Assembly (NCBI RefSeq): GCF_000686845.1
Contig: NZ_JMLS01000020.1
Location: 62,001-126,000, forward strand
Reading direction: 5' to 3'
DNA length: 64,000 nt
From: Paenibacillus sp. UNC451MF
Lineage (GTDB): Bacteria > Bacillota > Bacilli > Paenibacillales > NBRC-103111
A program made the position numbers and the translations under genes. This document shows positions 36,845 to 45,625 of this stretch, piece after piece (position 1 is the first letter of the stretch; the number at the start of each line of letters is the position of its first letter). Below the pieces are notes generated by a model, which ran no database searches, was not told the origin of the DNA, and saw only the letters and a list, made by a program, of their open reading frames with translations.

Positions 36845-38719
36845 TTGAGGAAGTTGGAAAAGATGAAACGTTTAAGCTTTTTATTGTCTCTAATGTTAAT
36901 TTTAAGCGTGTTTAGTTCTGTAGTTGCGGATGCAGCAGCGCCGCAAGGCATTAGTCATTCTAGAATGATGCCCAACGACAAGATTGCGAATCACGGTTCC
37001 ACTATGGTAGAACTGCCAGATGGCACACTCTTCTCTGTATGGTTTAACGGAAATGGAGAAAGAGATGGGAATTTAACCAAGCTGATCGGTTCTCGCTCGA
37101 AAGATGGCGGGAACACTTGGACAGAACCATTTGTTGTTTATGATACATGGGATTTCCCAGATAACAACCCGGTTCTTTTCGTAGATAGCCAACAAAGACT
37201 ATGGTTGTTCTATGGTGTCATTTACAATGGCCAATGGGTATCTACTCAAACTAAATTTATGTATGCCGAAATGGGCAGCTATGAGTACGCTGCTCGCAAT
37301 GGCGGAAACCCGAAGTGGCATTATCCCCAGCCAATATACACCAATGTTGGTGAAGGCATGTTTGGTGAGGGCAAATTCTTAAATGGACAGTGGACTTATG
37401 GCATCAAGGGTGCCGAAATTAAGTTTGTAAATCCAAGTTCTGTGACTGCTGCAACTTATCTGGACCCGTCACAGTACGTATCCGTCACTACAAAGTTTGG
37501 CGGAGGTACTCGTTTTATTACAGACCGCTTTGTTGTCCAGATGAGAAATAAATATGATCAGTACGTTTCATATTTGAAATCCGCGAAGCCTTACGATGAT
37601 GTGTATTCGGGAAGAACAGATGAAATCATTACTATGCTTACCACGGGAGTTTCCATAAAAGAGCCGTCAATTATTAAAAATTCAATTGAGCGTTCTTCTG
37701 GTGCAGACAATGACGTAAATACATGGGGACCCATTTACCGCAGACTTGGATGGCAAACAAAAAATAAACCGATTGAAGTAACACTTGCAGATGGCGTTAC
37801 CAAACGATTAATATTGCCGTTATATTCAGATTCATTGGCCAATTCCGTTTGCGCGTATACCGATGATCACGGCATCACCTGGAAATTTAGTGACCCCATT
37901 GTAGGATCAGGTACGATTCAAGGCTCACTGATTCAAAAGAAGGATGGCACGATTCGCGGTTATTTTAGAAGCGGTAAGTTAGATGGCAGAAACGGACGCA
38001 TGGCTTGGCACACTACATACTCGGAGTCAACCGATTACGGAGCTACGTGGAGTGTTCCAAAAGTTGATCCTTATTTGAAAAACGACGGCGGTTTTGAACT
38101 TTCCAAGCTTCCAAATGGCAACTGGTTGCTAGCTACAAATCAAGAAACCGCACGCAGCGTAGTTAAGCCTAAACAAGACGGAAATAGAAATTCTTTCAGT
38201 TTATTGCTTTCATCCGATGAAGGATTGACTTGGAAGCCGATCATGATTAAGGATGGCATGAACAACGGTGAGAGCTATGAATATCCATCGGTTGTCGTTG
38301 ATCGAGCTGGGAACGCTTTGATGAACTATACTTATAAGATTCCTGCATCTGGTGGTGAAGACAGAACGATTGGCTTCTCTAAAGTAGCAAGCAGCGAGAT
38401 TGGAACATTGTTTAATTCTGTTGTGACAGCAACTTACGGCTCTGGAAAATTACCGTCTATTGACAGTGTTACCATGTTGCCGACAATTGAACTGAAGGTA
38501 GGAGACACTACACAACTGACCTACAATCTATCGATAGGCGGACAATCGTCCAATGCAACAATCGATACACTGACAGTGACTTCAGACATGCCTGCTGTCG
38601 CTACGAATAACCCCACGACTGGAATCGTAAATGCAATGGCACCAGGAACTGCGCTGATAACTGCTGTGAGCAATAAATACGGAACAATCTATAAATTCAT
38701 TGTTAAGGTTACCCAATGA
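36845..38719 (+). CDS. Secreted sialidase-fold (BNR/Asp-box) protein with Big_2 domain
   Basis: This 624-residue protein has a signal peptide (MKRLSFLLSLMLILSVFSS with cleavage near ADAAA). The propeller has HGSTMVELPDGTLFSVWF and the Asp-box SKDGGNTW, typical of BNR_2/exo-sialidase-like proteins. A bacterial Ig-like (Big_2) domain fills the last ~85 residues. It may cleave a glycoside or bind glycans. Classical sialidase FRIP arginines are not evident. The start may be TTG at 36845 or ATG at 36863, each with a fair ribosome site. A paralogue follows, with a four-base overlap if its upstream ATG is used. Confidence 0.8.
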   Translation: MRKLEKMKRLSFLLSLMLILSVFSSVVADAAAPQGISHSRMMPNDKIANHGSTMVELPDGTLFSVWFNGNGERDGNLTKLIGSRSKDGGNTWTEPFVVYDTWDFPDNNPVLFVDSQQRLWLFYGVIYNGQWVSTQTKFMYAEMGSYEYAARNGGNPKWHYPQPIYTNVGEGMFGEGKFLNGQWTYGIKGAEIKFVNPSSVTAATYLDPSQYVSVTTKFGGGTRFITDRFVVQMRNKYDQYVSYLKSAKPYDDVYSGRTDEIITMLTTGVSIKEPSIIKNSIERSSGADNDVNTWGPIYRRLGWQTKNKPIEVTLADGVTKRLILPLYSDSLANSVCAYTDDHGITWKFSDPIVGSGTIQGSLIQKKDGTIRGYFRSGKLDGRNGRMAWHTTYSESTDYGATWSVPKVDPYLKNDGGFELSKLPNGNWLLATNQETARSVVKPKQDGNRNSFSLLLSSDEGLTWKPIMIKDGMNNGESYEYPSVVVDRAGNALMNYTYKIPASGGEDRTIGFSKVASSEIGTLFNSVVTATYGSGKLPSIDSVTMLPTIELKVGDTTQLTYNLSIGGQSSNATIDTLTVTSDMPAVATNNPTTGIVNAMAPGTALITAVSNKYGTIYKFIVKVTQ

Positions 38720-38733
38720 AAGGAGTAATGCAG

Positions 38734-41700
38734 ATGAACAGGAAATTCAAGTTACTAACATCACTGACTGTTTGTATCGCGATCTCAGCAACAAGTATCA
38801 TTCCTGCCTTGGCTGCTACTACGGGAACTTTTAACATTTCCGATCAAGCTGTAAGTATTTTCAAACCAATTAAGGATAATGGTGCTACAGGCGACCACGT
38901 ACATGGCTCCAGTATTGTAGAGCTGCCAAGCGGTGAGTTGTTGTGTGTATGGTTTCAGGGAAATGGCGAACGGGATGCAACTACGACAAAGATTATGGGA
39001 GCACGTTCCATGGACGGAGGAAAAACATGGATGAACTCGTTTGTAATGACCGATGCTCAAGATATTGCTGATATTAATCCAGTCGTATATGTTGATTCCG
39101 GCGACCGCCTCTGGTTTTTTTGGTATCCCGTTTTGGCGGGCAGATGGCAAACTTCCCAGCCTAGATATGCTTATGCCGAAAAAGGCAGCTATGAGCTTGA
39201 AGCGGTTGGAAACAAAGTGCCGAATTGGACATTTTCAGAGAATGTTGGGATAAAACTTGGTAAAAATATTGGCGGTGTAGTCGATCCGAAAAGCGCAGAT
39301 GATCATATAAGTCTGTCGCTCGATGATAGACCTGGAGCAGCATCAAGACCTTCTTGGGCCACAGCACCTGTTGTAGCGCACCAAGAGTTGGCCAAAGGTT
39401 TCGTGAATACAGTAAAAGCCAAGCTTGATGAGCAAAAAGAGTATTTGTTCAAACCAATTGCTGACGGCGGAGCAGGTATGAGTCGTAAAATAAATGAAGC
39501 TGAATTTGATGGTTTAGTCATGCAGACCATGCAGTTGATTGGGGGTGACCCAACCAAATATCTGTATGCTCCCACAGTAGCGGACGCAATTACTGAACCT
39601 CGTTCAGGCTATCCGTATGCCCGCCGGCTCGGCTGGCAAACGAAAGATAAGCCGTTTGCAGTAGATTTAGGCAACAGCAAAATTCGTTTGCTCCTGCCTC
39701 TCTATTCCGACATATTGGAAATGAGCATAATGGCTTTTACAGAGTATGATCCTTCCAAACCTCTTGCGGATAACTCGGTTCGCTGGGAGATGAGTGAGCC
39801 CATTGTAGGTGTCGCCAACATTCAGGCTACGATGGCTCAAAGAACAGATGGCACGATTGTAGCTTACATGCGTGACAACGGTCCAAGACCTTATCGTGTG
39901 GTGGCTTCCGAGTCTAAGGACAAGGGATTGACATGGTCGACGGTCAAGGATGTTCCTGAATTGCAGGATCCGGGTGTAGGACACGACCTTCTGCAGCTTA
40001 AGAGCGGTAATTGGGCATTCGTTCACGTAGATACGGAATCGAACCGGAACACGTTGGCTGTCGCCCTATCGGACGATGAAGGAAAAACGTGGAAATACAG
40101 AAGGCATCTTGCCCTGGATACAAGAAGCAGTATGGGAAGCTACCATTACCCTGCCATAACTCAAGGAGATAATGGGGATATCCTGATCAGCTTCAGCCGG
40201 TTCTTCTCGGCGCTTGATATGGACTCTGCTAACCAATCCTTGGGCGGCTTTAAAAACATTACCTTCTCCAGAATTAACGAGGACTGGATTAAGCAAGGTG
40301 ATACGGTAAACATAATCAGAGAATATGAGAGCGTCGATCGTGAAATTGCAGTGCCTGCCTCTTTTAATATCAGTACTGCATCCGATAGTGCGATTAAAGC
40401 CCTGTTCCCATCTACAATTAAAGCATATACCTCCTATAAACCGGGGGCAGCGAACGGTGTGCTTCCCTCTGTTGATTTGCCGGTGAATTGGGATGTTGCA
40501 GCAATTAAAGCGAATTATAAACTTAATTCATTAATTAGCAACCTTACTGGCGTTGTTGATGAGACAAAGCTTCCGCAAGGGGTAACAAGCGATATGCTGC
40601 CGTTCTTCAAAGCACCGTTGAGAGTATATCTCTATAATGATCCTAACGCGGTTGCGGCTCAAAGCTTGGAGTTAAATAAAACAAATCTTGCTCTGTTCAA
40701 GGGTCAATCTGAAGCGCTGGCTGCTACAGTATCCCCAAGCAACACAACGAATAAGACGGTACTGTGGAGTTCAAGCGATTCCAATATTGCTGCAGTGGAT
40801 ACGGATGGTATTGTCCGTGCTGTTAATAAAGGAACTGCTGTCATCACAGCGAAAACACTTGACGGTAACTTTACTATGACAGCTAATGTAGATGTAAGAA
40901 TACCTGCTGCAAGCGTTATTGTCACACCAGGTGAAATTACGATGCAAAGAGGTCAGTCAAGTGCTTTAGCAGCAGCTATAACGCCGGATGATTCAAATAT
41001 TAAATCAATCAACTGGAGTTCAAGTGATGAGAATGTTGTTTCAGTTAATGATAAAGGGGAGGTTACAGCTAAAAGTGTTGGTAACGCAATCATTACTGCA
41101 AAAGTGATTGACGGAAGCAACGTAGCGGCTGGAACGGCAGTCGTCAAAGTGCTAGGAAGCAGCGGCGGTAGCCGTGGCAGTAGCGGCAGCTCAACAACTT
41201 CACCCCAAGTGCCGCCTGTGACCGAGCAGCCACCTGTTGATCCACCCACAAAGCAGCCCGACACAACTCCAAAGCAAATATTTAAAGATGTAAATGACAA
41301 CTATTTATGGGCTAAGGATGCCATTCAAGATTTGGCTAATAAAGGAATTGTTAATGGGACATCAGATCATTTATTCTCGCCAGAGAAACATATTACAAGA
41401 GTTGATATGTTATTAATAGTTGTAAGAGCTCTTGGCCTGAAAGCTGAATTTAGTTCCAATTTTGATGATGTGAATAAAGACGATTATTATTATGAAGCTC
41501 TGGGAGTAACAAAAGCTCTGGGAATTACAGAAGGGGTTGGCGGTAACAAGTTTAATCCGCTTGAAGAAATTAGCAGACAAGATTTGATGGTGCTTATTGC
41601 TAGATCTCTTCAAAAAGCAGGGAAGTTGTCGTTAAAGGGGAACCAAGACGATTTAAATTCCTTTAAGGATGCATCTAGCATTGCAGAGTACGCCAAGGAA

Positions 41701-41826
41701 AGCGTCGCTTTACTTGTGAAAGCAGGAATTATTGAGGGTAGTGACAACCTGATAAATCCGGAAGGCAAAGCAACAAGAGCAGAAGTGGCAACCATGGTTT
41801 ATAGGGTTTTAAAATTGCTAAAATAA
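38734..41826 (+). CDS. SLH-anchored sialidase-fold protein with two Big_2 domains
   Basis: This 1030-residue surface protein starts at ATG 38734, eight bases after AAAGGAG. A signal peptide (to about residue 30) precedes a sialidase-like propeller with HGSSIVELPSGELLCVWF and SMDGGKTW. Two Big_2 domains (~641-725 and ~727-804), a Gly/Ser and Pro/Thr linker (~805-850) and three SLH repeats (~850-1030, starting FKDVNDNYLWAKDAI) follow. SLH repeats bind the pyruvylated cell-wall polymer, so the enzyme stays on the cell. It is a longer, anchored paralogue of the protein upstream and is co-transcribed with it. The glycan target is unknown. Confidence 0.85.
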   Translation: MNRKFKLLTSLTVCIAISATSIIPALAATTGTFNISDQAVSIFKPIKDNGATGDHVHGSSIVELPSGELLCVWFQGNGERDATTTKIMGARSMDGGKTWMNSFVMTDAQDIADINPVVYVDSGDRLWFFWYPVLAGRWQTSQPRYAYAEKGSYELEAVGNKVPNWTFSENVGIKLGKNIGGVVDPKSADDHISLSLDDRPGAASRPSWATAPVVAHQELAKGFVNTVKAKLDEQKEYLFKPIADGGAGMSRKINEAEFDGLVMQTMQLIGGDPTKYLYAPTVADAITEPRSGYPYARRLGWQTKDKPFAVDLGNSKIRLLLPLYSDILEMSIMAFTEYDPSKPLADNSVRWEMSEPIVGVANIQATMAQRTDGTIVAYMRDNGPRPYRVVASESKDKGLTWSTVKDVPELQDPGVGHDLLQLKSGNWAFVHVDTESNRNTLAVALSDDEGKTWKYRRHLALDTRSSMGSYHYPAITQGDNGDILISFSRFFSALDMDSANQSLGGFKNITFSRINEDWIKQGDTVNIIREYESVDREIAVPASFNISTASDSAIKALFPSTIKAYTSYKPGAANGVLPSVDLPVNWDVAAIKANYKLNSLISNLTGVVDETKLPQGVTSDMLPFFKAPLRVYLYNDPNAVAAQSLELNKTNLALFKGQSEALAATVSPSNTTNKTVLWSSSDSNIAAVDTDGIVRAVNKGTAVITAKTLDGNFTMTANVDVRIPAASVIVTPGEITMQRGQSSALAAAITPDDSNIKSINWSSSDENVVSVNDKGEVTAKSVGNAIITAKVIDGSNVAAGTAVVKVLGSSGGSRGSSGSSTTSPQVPPVTEQPPVDPPTKQPDTTPKQIFKDVNDNYLWAKDAIQDLANKGIVNGTSDHLFSPEKHITRVDMLLIVVRALGLKAEFSSNFDDVNKDDYYYEALGVTKALGITEGVGGNKFNPLEEISRQDLMVLIARSLQKAGKLSLKGNQDDLNSFKDASSIAEYAKESVALLVKAGIIEGSDNLINPEGKATRAEVATMVYRVLKLLK

Positions 41827-41841
41827 TATTGATTTGTACTG

Positions 41842-41886
41842 GGGCTGTCTCAAGGTCAGAAATGACCTAGGAGATAGCCTCTTATT
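41842..41886 (+). terminator. Terminator after the sialidase-fold pair
   Basis: A long imperfect stem with a perfect inner AGGTCA-GAAA-TGACCT and outer GGCT.TCTC against GAGA.AGCC is followed by TTATTTAT. It lies 15 bases past the stop. Confidence 0.7.
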
Positions 41887-41931
41887 TATAAACCAACTCC
41901 GTAACTGTTGAGCTAAGTTATTATGACTTTT

Positions 41932-42147
41932 TGCATCATAGCGGAGAAATGAATCAAGGTGCGAATAGCGGAAAAACGGTGCTTAAAACGCTAATTTGGA
42001 CATTCAAATGCACAAAAAAGGTGTGATATGATCCTCGTGTAAGCCAATCCAATACCATGGGAGGATTTATTCGATGAAATCAAAAAAGGGGATTATGGCA
42101 GTAACTGGTTCAGTGCTTTTGCTATCAAGTGCGCTTAGCGGTTGTGG
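41932..42147 (+). repeat. Promoter region of the binding-protein gene, intact copy of the 36524 block
   Basis: This block carries two ATAGCGGA motifs, the sequence GATATGATCC likely serving as -10 (TATGAT near 42028), the ribosome site GGGAGGA and the start of the lipoprotein gene. A decayed duplicate is found 5.4 kb upstream. The conserved paired motif may be a regulator site. Confidence 0.7.
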
Positions 42148-43705
42148 AAGTAGTTCAACTAGCAGTTCAACGACTTCAACGAATAATTCTTCGACTCCGG
42201 CAACTACCGCCGGTGCGGCAAGTACGCCAGTACCGGCCCAACCACTATCGCTGACTTGGATGAGATACGAACACCCCTCGCAAGCCATTGTGGCAAATTC
42301 AAAAGCCGTTCAGGAAATTGCAAAGCGCAAAAATGTAAAACTAAATCTCCAAAGTGTCCCTCAAAGCAACTACGATGATAAGAAGAAAACGTTGATCGCA
42401 ACGAATACCTTGCCTGATGTGATGCTTGTCAAACAAGACGATATTCAGAACTTTGCCGACACGGGAACCTTTCTTGATTTGACTCCTTATTTGGACAAAA
42501 TGCCCAATTTGAAGAAAGTAATTGCCCAGCAGCCGGAGATCAATAAAAACAAAATTGACGGGAAGCTTTATGGATTCCCTCTTGTTGCAAATTGGCAGGG
42601 TGTTGGCGGCCAGCTTTCGATGATCCGCGTGGATGTGCTTGATAAGCTAGGTTTGAAAAAGCCGACTACTTACGATGAATTATATCAAGTAATGAAGAAA
42701 ATGAAAGAAGCGAATCCGGATTCCTATCCGTTCACTGCTCGGGCTGCAAATGGACTTACAGGAACAGAAAATCTAATCAATCCCATTTCGTTTGCGTTTG
42801 GAAGCGGATACACAACATTTAATGGTACGAAGGTATATTACGAGCCGAAAGATAAAACATACAAATTCGGACCGGTTATGCCAGAGTTTAAAGAGGCTAT
42901 TACATGGTTGAATAAACTATACAAAGAAAAGCTTCTTGATCCGGATTATGCTACGGCTACATCACAAATTTGGCAGGAAAAGTTAAACTCGGGTAAATCC
43001 TTCTATTTCCAAGATAATAATGGTTTCGCCAGCACGTTTAACATTAATCTGCAGAAGAAGGATCCGAATGCTAAGTTTGATATGTTGGATACCATGACAA
43101 CGCCGAGCGGAGCAAAGCGGAACCTTATCTACGCACTGGGCCACTTGTCGGAATCGTACGTAATTAATGCGAAAGTAAAGAATCCTGAACAAGTTGTTCA
43201 ATTCATGGATTGGTTCTATTCCCAAGAGGGAATCGAGGTCACCAACTTTGGTGTTAAAGGTGAAGATTTCACAGGCGAAAATGGCGATTACAAATTGACT
43301 GACGCTGTTGTGAATAAGTACAAGGACAGACAGCCGAGCGCATTTTATGCGCTGCAATCTGAGTATGGCACGGGCTACCTGGGACTTGGTCTGGATAATG
43401 ACGATCATGCCGGATTACCGTTTAACACCAAGGAATGGGTAGATTGGAACACGAAAGCATCCAAAGGTTTGGCCGCAGGCGAAAATGTTCAATTCGTTAA
43501 CGACCCGCCATTTACAAAGGAAGAGCGTGAGAAGCTAAAACAAATCCGTACACAGCTTGACGCTTACCTAGCTCAAAACATGGATAAATTCATTGTGACA
43601 GACGGTGCGCTCAAGGATTGGGATAACTTCGTAAAACAACTCAAAGCTAAAGGTTCAGATGATATCGTCAAAATCTATAACGATGCCTTAGCCCGGGTGA
43701 AATAA
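42074..43705 (+). CDS. ABC transporter solute-binding lipoprotein (LplA-like)
   Basis: This 543-residue lipoprotein has a lipobox LSGCGS (Cys near residue 25) followed by a Ser/Thr-rich spacer. It matches the large LplA/YtcQ group (SLTWMRYEHPSQAI, DVMLVKQDDIQNF), a different family from the four smaller binding proteins in the window. GGGAGGA precedes the ATG. It is followed by two permeases, so it starts a complete importer except for the ATPase. The substrate is probably a mannose-containing oligosaccharide, given the alpha-mannosidase in the same operon. Confidence 0.92.
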   Translation: MKSKKGIMAVTGSVLLLSSALSGCGSSSTSSSTTSTNNSSTPATTAGAASTPVPAQPLSLTWMRYEHPSQAIVANSKAVQEIAKRKNVKLNLQSVPQSNYDDKKKTLIATNTLPDVMLVKQDDIQNFADTGTFLDLTPYLDKMPNLKKVIAQQPEINKNKIDGKLYGFPLVANWQGVGGQLSMIRVDVLDKLGLKKPTTYDELYQVMKKMKEANPDSYPFTARAANGLTGTENLINPISFAFGSGYTTFNGTKVYYEPKDKTYKFGPVMPEFKEAITWLNKLYKEKLLDPDYATATSQIWQEKLNSGKSFYFQDNNGFASTFNINLQKKDPNAKFDMLDTMTTPSGAKRNLIYALGHLSESYVINAKVKNPEQVVQFMDWFYSQEGIEVTNFGVKGEDFTGENGDYKLTDAVVNKYKDRQPSAFYALQSEYGTGYLGLGLDNDDHAGLPFNTKEWVDWNTKASKGLAAGENVQFVNDPPFTKEEREKLKQIRTQLDAYLAQNMDKFIVTDGALKDWDNFVKQLKAKGSDDIVKIYNDALARVK

Positions 43706-43800
43706 AGCTCAAAGTTCAGTTCATACAGTGAGAGGGCAGGTTGCTTCTAAGGCATACCTAGCAGCCTGTCCCTTTATTTTCCGGAATGGAGTGGAGATAT

Positions 43801-44712
43801 TTGACACAAGCTGTTGAGATTAAAAAGAATATCCGCAAGAGCATGCCTCTGTATCTCATGTTTTTATTACCGTTTGCCTATTTTGTTATTTTTCATTATG
43901 CACCCATGGTTGGGAATTTGATGGCATTTGAAGATTATTCGATCGTCAAGGGTTTCTTTCATAGCCCTTGGGCAGGGACCAAGTACTTCCGCCAATTTTT
44001 GACGGATCCGTATTTTTGGCAAGTAGTTCGCAATACAGTGCTAATCAACTTGTATTCTCTCCTTTTTTATTTCCCATCTTCACTCGTATTCGCTTTATTG
44101 TTAAACGAGCTGCAACAAAAAGTTTTCAAAAAGTTTGTTCAAAGTATTACGTATATTCCACATTTCTTGTCTACCGTTGTAGTCGTAGGTATGCTGGTTA
44201 ATTTTCTATCTATCGATGGGCTCATTAATGAAGTAGTTAAGCTGTTTGGCGGGGAAGCAAAGACATTTATGTCCATGCCTCAGTGGTTCCGAACCATTTA
44301 TGTCGGCTCTGAAATCTGGCAAGGGATTGGTTGGAACTCCATTATTTATTTGGCGGCATTGACCACTATCGATCCACAACTCTATGAGGCGGCAACGATG
44401 GACGGGGCAAACCGATGGCGTAAATTGCTGCACATTACAATGCCTGGGATTTCAACTGTTATTACGATTATGCTGCTTTTAACCTTGGGCAAAATGCTTT
44501 CAGTCGGATTTGAGAAAATTTTATTACTGTACAGTGGTCCCACTTATGAAACCGCAGATGTTATCCAAACCTTTGTTTATCGCCGGGGGTTGATTGACAG
44601 TGACTTTAGCTTCGCTGCGGCTGTAGGCATTTTCCAGTCGGTACTGGCCTTTGCGCTTGTCATTTCAGCAAATCAAATATCCAAAAAAATAAATGGATCA
44701 AGGTTGTTTTAG
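43801..44712 (+). CDS. ABC transporter permease (LplB/YtcP partner type)
   Basis: This 303-residue permease has six membrane segments and the EAA loop EAATMDGANRWRKLLHITMPG. The likely start is TTG at 43801, with GGAG four and nine bases upstream. The ATG at 43786 has no ribosome site. It pairs with the permease that follows after 14 bases to form a CUT1-type heterodimer. The ATPase is missing here and is probably the multi-use MsmX/UgpC type, one of which begins at 63271. Confidence 0.92.
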   Translation: MTQAVEIKKNIRKSMPLYLMFLLPFAYFVIFHYAPMVGNLMAFEDYSIVKGFFHSPWAGTKYFRQFLTDPYFWQVVRNTVLINLYSLLFYFPSSLVFALLLNELQQKVFKKFVQSITYIPHFLSTVVVVGMLVNFLSIDGLINEVVKLFGGEAKTFMSMPQWFRTIYVGSEIWQGIGWNSIIYLAALTTIDPQLYEAATMDGANRWRKLLHITMPGISTVITIMLLLTLGKMLSVGFEKILLLYSGPTYETADVIQTFVYRRGLIDSDFSFAAAVGIFQSVLAFALVISANQISKKINGSRLF

Positions 44713-44726
44713 CAGGAGGGATTGAG

Positions 44727-45602
44727 ATGCGATTTCGCAACTTTTCTATTTTCGATACGATGAACTTAACTTTTATGCTGGTTATGATCTTTATTACGCT
44801 ATACCCCCTTTATTATATGGGGATCATATCCATTAGCTCCGGATCATCGGTTAGCAGCGGTGAGGTGTTTTGGCGGCCTATAGATATTAATTTTAAAGCA
44901 TACAATGTCATTTTTAATGATCCGGCTATTGTACGCTCCTACGGAAATACCATTTTCTATACGGCCGCTGGTGTGCTTATTAACTTGGCGATGACGGCTC
45001 TTTGCGCATACCCTTTGTCGCGTAAGCATATGTATGGGCGTTCAGTTCTTGCTTTGTTTGTTGTATTCACCATGTTCTTCGACGGTGGTCTTATCCCGAG
45101 GTATATGGTGGTCCATGCTTTGGGAATGGTCAATACGATTTGGGCAATATTAATTCCGACTGCGATCAATGTTTTCAATATGATCCTTATGAGAACATTT
45201 TTTGAAGAAATTCCAGAAGCGCTGCACGAGTCTGCGATTATGGACGGCGCCGGAGAATTCCGAGTTTTCACAAAAATTGTGCTGCCGCTTTCTTTGCCTG
45301 TTATGGCAACCATGTTTCTTTTTTACGCAGTGGCTCACTGGAACAGCTTCTTTCCTGCACTTATTTACTTAAATGAGAAAAATCTGTACCCGATGCAAAT
45401 CATCTTGCGTAATATCGTCATTTCGGGAGATATGGCTACACAATCAGCACAACTTGGTGCAGCAGAGGCAGGACTGGCCGTCATGACGGAAAATATTAAG
45501 TATGCCTGTGTTTTCGTTGCCATCTTGCCCGTGCTTGCTATTTACCCGTTTGTGCAAAAATACTTTGTACAAGGAGCCATGCTTGGTTCTGTTAAAGGTT
45601 AA
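44727..45602 (+). CDS. ABC transporter permease (LplC/YtcP type)
   Basis: This 291-residue second permease subunit has six membrane segments and the EAA loop EALHESAIMDGAGEFRVFTKI. GCAGGAGGGA precedes the ATG. It ends 23 bases before the alpha-mannosidase. Together with the two preceding genes it forms an importer for an oligosaccharide. Confidence 0.92.
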   Translation: MRFRNFSIFDTMNLTFMLVMIFITLYPLYYMGIISISSGSSVSSGEVFWRPIDINFKAYNVIFNDPAIVRSYGNTIFYTAAGVLINLAMTALCAYPLSRKHMYGRSVLALFVVFTMFFDGGLIPRYMVVHALGMVNTIWAILIPTAINVFNMILMRTFFEEIPEALHESAIMDGAGEFRVFTKIVLPLSLPVMATMFLFYAVAHWNSFFPALIYLNEKNLYPMQIILRNIVISGDMATQSAQLGAAEAGLAVMTENIKYACVFVAILPVLAIYPFVQKYFVQGAMLGSVKG

Positions 45603-45625
45603 AGATTTCTCTTAAGGGGGGTGAA

